DNA from: Turnera subulata
Lineage: Eukaryota > Streptophyta > Magnoliopsida > Malpighiales > Passifloraceae
Length of the DNA: 64,000 nt
Assembly (NCBI GenBank): GCA_028386065.3
Contig: JAKUCV010004798.1
Location: 229,466-293,465, forward strand
Direction: 5' to 3'
The position numbers and the translations under genes are program-made. Position 1 is the stretch's first letter. The number at the start of each line of letters is the position of its first letter. Below the pieces are notes generated by a model. It had not been told where the DNA came from. It saw only the letters and a program-made list of their open reading frames with translations, and made no database searches. Shown piece by piece: positions 58,401 through 64,000 of this stretch.

Positions 58401-58939
58401 CCAACATTAGTTTTGTGATGAAATGTTTGGTCGATATGAGAATAACTATAGTAGATACTTCAAAAAATGTTACAGCCTATACACTGGCTTAAGAACCGGC
58501 AAGTTGTGATAAAATGTTTCTATATATGTATATGTACTAGGATTGCGGGGGTGCACTGGGCCCCTACTTGCACCCCATGGATCCGCCCCTGCTTAGTGTT
58601 ATTTGCTGAAATATTGCATTATTGAATACGATCTTCTAATTTTGTAATGGCTGAAGAAGGTTCAAAAAAGCCTAGTGGAGAGATGGCTTTCACGTCCAAA
58701 CGTCGAGGCTTCTAATGTCTAATTTCAAACCTTTGATGGAGAAATTTAGTTGCGCCGTTCATTTTATTATGTGGTAGTGTAAGATCCATGATTATTCCAA
58801 CAAGATCCTGATATTGTTATTGAAGAAAAGAAGATTGATGACAACAGTGAAAAAGATTGGGCTGACATAAACAAGTTGACATGGGAAACAATTCGATCAA
58901 GCTTGTCCAAAGAGCAGAAGTATGAATTTAAAAATGAGC

Positions 58940-59690
58940 TCGATTTTGATGAATGGTTGTTGTGGGGGCTACAAGAAAAGTTTCGATTTACTAGTGCCTC
59001 CTCTTGCTCTGTGTTGTTTGGTATGACCGCTTGGCTTTTGTAGAAATGGCATAATGAATTTTCTCGAAGTCTGAGGACTACTTAGGCAATGGTGTCTTAT
59101 GTTACTCATTATGTGCAGATGTTTATTATCATTGATTCCAACCGTATGTCTTTGAGTACCCCGGTGGAGCCACTGTTATCAGATCTGACTTTGCAGTGCC
59201 CGACGCTAAGGGTGGTTAAAATCAACGTTGATGCTATGGTGAGCTTCTGTGATACATGGTGTGGGGTAAGAGGAGTAGCTAGGGGTGCTAATGGCACTTG
59301 GCTTCGGGGCTTTACCCATAATTTGCACCCTTGTAGTACGCTAATGACGGACTTATGCTAGCTTCGGAGTTGAAGGCGCAGGACGTGAATGTTGAGTCTG
59401 ATAATTATGGGCTAGTGGCGGTACTTATCAATGAAACGTACAGTAGACTTACATCTTTGCCGTTAATGTCCAATATTCGGAATTTGGTGCCCTCTTTCAG
59501 TTCGTGCCGTCTCTAGTGTAGTTTTAGAAAAGCTAATTTAGTGGCAGACTATTGCTAAATCTGCAATGTATTTTGTTATTGATTTTGTTGTTATCTGGAG
59601 CACTCCTCAAGGATGTTTTAGGTTGCTGCATGATGATGTCATGCCTCTGCACTTGTAACGTAACATTTAACTGAAAGAAATGCTCGCTAC
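58940..59690 (+). mobile_element. LINE 3' fragment inside the copia gag
   Basis: It encodes the linker and RNase H of a LINE: WLLWGLQEKF, FGMTAWLL then TAG then KWHNEFSRSL, VKINVDAM, RGVARGANGTWLRGFTHNL, SELKAQDVNVESDNYGLVAVL. The copia gag resumes downstream. Ends are approximate. Confidence 0.7.
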
Positions 59691-60007
59691 TTTGCACAAA
59701 AACTATGAAAGGAATTGGCAGTCACTTTCTTAAAGAAGAGTAGTTAGAAGAAGCTGCTAATGAAGAAGAGATTGTTCCGGTTTGAGTATCAACCAGGTAC
59801 CACTATAAATGAACACATAACTTTGTTTGAAAAGTTAGTTGCAGATTTATTCAATCTGGATATTATATTTGAAGAGAAAGACTTGGCTTTGATATTTTTA
59901 TCGTCTTTTCCCAATGAATTTGAGCACTTGGAGACTACGTTACTTCGTAGGAAGGAGAATGCGTAGCATCTCGGCTTGACGACTGTCACTATGAACAAAC
60001 TGAAAAA

Positions 60008-60640
60008 ATAGGTGCACCCATCCCAGAATTGCTCCAAGTCAAGCACGTTTAACTTTGATGTTTTTATGGAACTAGTACCGAAAAGATAGGTGCACCTTCT
60101 TAATATAGTTAATATACATCAATCCATTTAAGCTATTCTAAATTGTACAGTCCCATATCTGTACAACCTCGTAATTACTTTATTAGAACTATTCTTAATT
60201 ATAGAGTCCCATACCCATATAATTATGAAATCACCCAACTATGCAGCTCCATCCCTACACAGTCTCTAGAACGTCACGGATAGACGGTTGGCACTACGAA
60301 CGAACACGAAGCTTTCCAACATGCTTTTTCCTCACTCGCATGTTTCAAGGAAAAACTTTCTAGGAGGTCACCCATCCCAGAATTGCTCCAAGTCAAGCAC
60401 GTTTAGTTTTGGAGTTTTTATAAAATGAGCACCGAAAAGGTAGGTGCACCTTGTTGATATAGTTAGTATCCATCAATCTATTTAAACTATTCTCAATTGT
60501 ACAGTCTTGTACTTGTATAATCTTGAAATCACTTTATTAGAAATATTCTTATTTTTACAGTCCCAAACCCATATAATTATAAAATTGCCCAACTGTGCAC
60601 CACCATCCTTACATAGACTCAGGATCTCTCCTATTCGGGT
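60008..60640 (-). mobile_element. Cassandra-like TRIM remnant with 5S rRNA-derived sequence
   Basis: Two direct repeats 355 bp apart (from about 60015 and 60370) each hold a minus-strand piece of plant 5S rRNA: ctgggatgggtgacctcct in the second (60361-60379 region) and aagcacgttta-type text next to it. Both are followed by gtgcacctt, gtacagtccc and catataattat blocks. 5S-derived LTRs define Cassandra TRIMs. The 5S part is too altered and short to be a functional 5S gene. Confidence 0.7.
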
Positions 60641-63600
60641 GGGGATTCGGTTCATACAAATTCTCCTCCATTTAGAAGTCTGCTAGAAGCTGCTCATTGT
60701 CCATGCACACCCCCATACCGGCATACACTGCCCACCCTCATTAACCCCGGGTGTCATAGAATGTTTCATGGGATGTTGTATATTTAGCTTTGTACAGTCA
60801 TGAATTGAGAGAATAGGATAAAGTAAAGAACAAAGCAATCACAGTAGATGAAGCTTTGATGGCAAGAGATAGACAATAAAGCTAGACGAATGAGAGAAGA
60901 GGAAGATCCAAGTCAAGAAGTAGAGATGCCAAAGAAGAGTGTGCCTTTTATTATAATAAAGGGCATCGGAAGCATGACTGTTTGAATTTGAAAAGAAATG
61001 AAAGACTCAACAAGAAGCAAATGTTGCAAAATGCAAGAGCAATGCAGAATCAAACTTCTCCCCAGTTATTTCATCTTTAACATCACAAGCAAATAAGAGG
61101 ATTCTAGATTCAAGTTACAGCTACCGTATATGTCCTATTTGGGAATGGTTCTTTGACTTTGAAGATTTCAAAGAAGGGTTATTTATGTGGGCATTGAAAA
61201 CTCATGTAAAATAGTCAGAAAAGGTTCAATTAAGTTGCAAAATCATGATGGATCCACTAGAATTTTGAGAGAAGTTCAATGCCTTCTACAATTGAAGAAT
61301 AATTTTTTATTTTTTGGGGGATTTAGAGTCAAAAGGCCTAGTTATTACTATAGAGAAGAAATTCTTAAAATAACATCAGGAGCATTGGTAATGTTAAAAG
61401 GCGTGAGGAAAAATAATATGTAGTAATATCAAGGTAGTACAGTAGTTGGGACAGTAGCAATAATAACTTCTGGAAGCAAGATGGATGCGAAGGCAACAAA
61501 GTTGTGGCAAATGCGTTTGGGACATGCTAGTAAAAAATTAAGAAGACATTCAACTTAGAGTTTTACGAGCATTGTATTTTGGGAAAGCACAAAAAAGTGA
61601 ATTTTGGCACTACTATTCGTAATACCAAGTGGATTACGGATTATGTGCATTCAGATGTGTGAGAACCTACCAAGACTTCGTAACTTGGTGGGAGATACTA
61701 TTTTGTCAATTTCTTAATGAATTTTCCAAAAGTGTATGGTTGTTTACAATGAAAAAGGATAAGGTTGTTGAACTTTTCCACAAGTGGAAAGCTCTGGTAG
61801 AAAATCAAAAGGGAATGAAGATTAAAGTTTCTTCGAACAGACAACGGTGGAGAGTATACGAGTGATCCTTTCCAGAAGGTATGCCAAGATTTTTGCACAG
61901 TTCGGCACTTCACAGTTAGAAAAGTACCACAAGGGTGTCAAAGCGGATGAAAAGGACATTAGTAAAGAAATTTCGATGTATGCGGTCTAATGCTGGGATA
62001 GGCAGAAATTTTTGGGTTGAGGTTGTGACATGTACTCAACATCTTATTAATCAATTGTTACCATGATATGTAACATCTTATTAATCTATTGTCATCTACG
62101 TTCAGTGACAATACCCCATTGGAGGTATGATCTGGGAAACCTGCTACTGATCATCATTCTTTTCATGTGTTTGGTTCTACTGTATACTATCATGTGAATG
62201 AACCAAAGTTAGATCCACGAGTAAAGAATGTTTTACTTATGGGACTCAATGCCAGAGTGAAGGGAAAATGTTTATAGTGTCTAGAGATAAAGAAGACTAT
62301 TATCAGCAAAGATGTTACCTTTGATGAATCTGATGGTACTCTACAGTAGGTGGAGTGTGTTACAAAGTAGGTGAAGTTTGAGTATACCAAGGTGATTCCA
62401 GTAATGAGCACCAATAGTAACTTTCTATTGACAGAGGAAGAATCCAATGAAGAAGAGGCTCAGTCCCAAGTTCCTCTATAGTAGTTGGAGTCAATTGCTA
62501 TTCGAAGAAAAAGACAAGAAATTCGAAAACCATAAAGTCTTGTTGAAATGATGGCCTATGTACTTCCAGTCATTGATGATGTTCCTTTCACTTTTTTAAA
62601 AGCCATTCAAAGTTTTGAAAGTAGTAGCTGGAAAGATGCAGTAGAGGAAGAGATGGAATTTCATTAGAAGAACAAGGCATGGAAGTCAACACAACTATAG
62701 AAGGGTAAGAAGGCAATTGAATACAAATGGGTATTTGCAAAGAAGGATTTCTTTACAAGAATAAATTTTGTTACAAGGCAAGATTGATAGCTAAAGACTA
62801 TTCTCAGAAGGAGGGAATTGATTATAATGAGAATTTTTCTCTGGTTGTTAAACATTCCTCTATTAAAATTATTTTCACCTTGGTAGCATAGTTGAATTTG
62901 GAGCTAGCTCAACTTAGTGTGAGGATTGTGTTCTTACATGGTGACTTGAAAGAGGAAATCTATATTTCTCAGCCAGATGGATGCAAAGTTGCTGGCAAAG
63001 AAAATTGGTTGTGTATACTAGACAAATTATTGCAGTGATGGAAGGTAATGGTACGAATGATTTGACAAGTTTATGATGGGTCAGAAGTACACAAGAAGCA
63101 AATACGACCATTGTGTGTATTTGAGAAGACTTCAAGAAGGATCCTACATCTACCTAATCTTATATGTTCATGATATGTTGATAGCAACAATGAGCAAACA
63201 AAAAAAGAGGCAATCTTTGGCTAACAAGGAAGCAATATTTGAATAAAGTACTACAACATTTTGGTTTGAATGAAGAGTCAAAATCTGTAGATACTCTGTT
63301 TGCTACTCATTTGAAACTTAACAGCCAATTATCTCCAAAGACATATGAAGAACGAGAGTACATGGCAAAAGTTACATATGCTAATGTAGTTGAAAGCTTA
63401 ATGTATGCAATGATGTATATATATTTCACAAGTCGTTAGTGTTGTGAGTAGATATATGTATGATCCTAGCAAAAGTCATTAGCAAGCTGTAAAATGGTTC
63501 TTTTAGTATATCAAAGATATCGCAGATTTTGGCTTATTGTTTGAGCAGGATAAATCAATTAGTCATGGCACAGTTGGATATTGTGATTCTGACTATGTAG

Positions 63601-63801
63601 GAGATTTGGATAAGCAACAATGGACAATGAGCTATCTGTTCACTTTAGTGAAAGTCTCAGTTAGTTAGAAGTCTACTTTATAGTCAATGGTAGCTTTGCC
63701 TACAACAAAGGCAAAGTATATGGCTATTATAAAAGCTGCAAAAGAGGCAATTTGGCTCCTCGGGTTACTAAAAGACTTCGGAGTTGGTCAGAAACAACTT
63801 G

Positions 63802-64000
63802 TGAAGCGCCCCGACCCGTATTTACCGTAGCACAGTAAACACGTGCCGAAACTATTCATTATGATAGAACAGACAGTACAACATGTAAATATTATACAAT
63901 AGCAACTATCAATACAGCTGTCACCCACACTCGGGGACCATTATTCAAACCAACACAGTGCTCTCAGCAGCAGCAGATAGTATCAGTAATATACATATCA
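63802..64000 (-). mobile_element. Start of another chromovirus-type LTR (runs off the window)
   Basis: The sequence from tgaagcgccccgacccgtat matches the inverse of the 3' end of the LTR at 40836-40997 (cacgtgcc, acagtaaacacg, cggggaccattattcaa). Minus orientation; the rest lies outside the window. It interrupts the copia RNase H region at 63801. Confidence 0.8.

Larger units (their letters stand above)
58640..63801 (+). pseudogene. Decayed Ty1/copia polyprotein with nested insertions
   Basis: Gag start near 58640 (MAEEGSKKPSGE; EKDWADINKLTWETIR; KEQKYEFKNE), interrupted by a LINE piece (58940-59690). Gag UBN2 resumes at 59760-59966 (EYQPGTTINEHITLFEKLVADL; FPNEFEHLETTLL), interrupted by a Cassandra-like repeat (about 60008-60640), then a zinc-knuckle relic (60945-60990). 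Pre-integrase: KLWQMRLGHASKKL (61500). Integrase: TDYVHSDV, FVNFLNEFSKSVWLF. RT: EYKWVFAKKD, and YVHDMLIAT at 63165 with His for the first catalytic Asp of Y-V-D-D. RNase H: MNKVLQHFGLNEES and YCDSDYVGDLD. Riddled with stops and shifts. Confidence 0.85.

Noticed and set aside
60361..60420. Possible functional 5S rRNA gene
   Set aside because: Only part of 5S is present, with many changes, and it is repeated within a Cassandra-like unit.
1..64000. CRISPR arrays, operons or other bacterial features
   Set aside because: The window is plant nuclear DNA; no spaced direct-repeat array or bacterial gene was found.

Overview
This is repeat-rich nuclear DNA of a flowering plant, probably a eudicot. 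The evidence is two many-exon genes with GT-AG introns for plant peroxisomal enzymes, surrounded by plant retrotransposon families (Athila-like and chromovirus-like Ty3/gypsy, Ty1/copia, L1-type LINEs), DNA transposons (MULE, CACTA, Stowaway) and LTR miniatures (TRIM, Cassandra-like). The species cannot be named from the sequence.

Two apparently intact host genes are present. At 5.9-10.2 kb (+) lies an 18-exon gene for a 723-residue glyoxysomal/peroxisomal multifunctional protein of the MFP2 type (enoyl-CoA hydratase plus 3-hydroxyacyl-CoA dehydrogenase), ending in the peroxisomal signal SRL. At 27.3-30.9 kb (-) lies a 13-exon gene for a 678-residue acyl-CoA oxidase of the ACX3 type, ending in AKL. 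Both models were rebuilt exon by exon and stay in frame throughout. They catalyse consecutive steps of fatty-acid beta-oxidation: ACX makes the 2-enoyl-CoA that MFP hydrates and oxidises. They face each other across about 17 kb of nested transposons.

Layout: 0-5 kb, a MITE-like element and a LINE enclosed by long inverted repeats. 5.7-10.3 kb, MFP2. 10.3-18.9 kb, sparse intergenic DNA, then an Athila-like element with a complete 1.5-kb solo LTR inside its gag. 19.7-21.9 kb, a SINE-like piece and a 0.96-kb tandem duplication. 22.1-25.9 kb, a minus-strand LINE split by a second LINE and by a MULE-type MITE, both with target-site duplications. 27.2-31.1 kb, ACX3. 31.7-36.0 kb, a Stowaway MITE and a 2-kb Pack-MULE-like element. 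36.7-50.4 kb, one large nest: a non-autonomous minus-strand LTR element (5-bp duplication on both sides) whose short interior carries two small antisense genes, and whose 3' LTR was invaded by a plus-strand chromovirus-like element. 50.4-53.1 kb, a GDSL-lipase fragment, a CACTA right end and a LINE tail. 54.3-64 kb, a complete small gag-only copia-like element, a TRIM, and a decayed copia element holding a LINE piece and a Cassandra-like 5S-derived repeat. A further chromovirus-type LTR runs off the window end.

The points most worth a second look are the linked ACX3/MFP2 pair and the non-autonomous LTR element with antisense TATA-driven small genes, one of which joins an unknown domain to a piece resembling the start of a LINE endonuclease.
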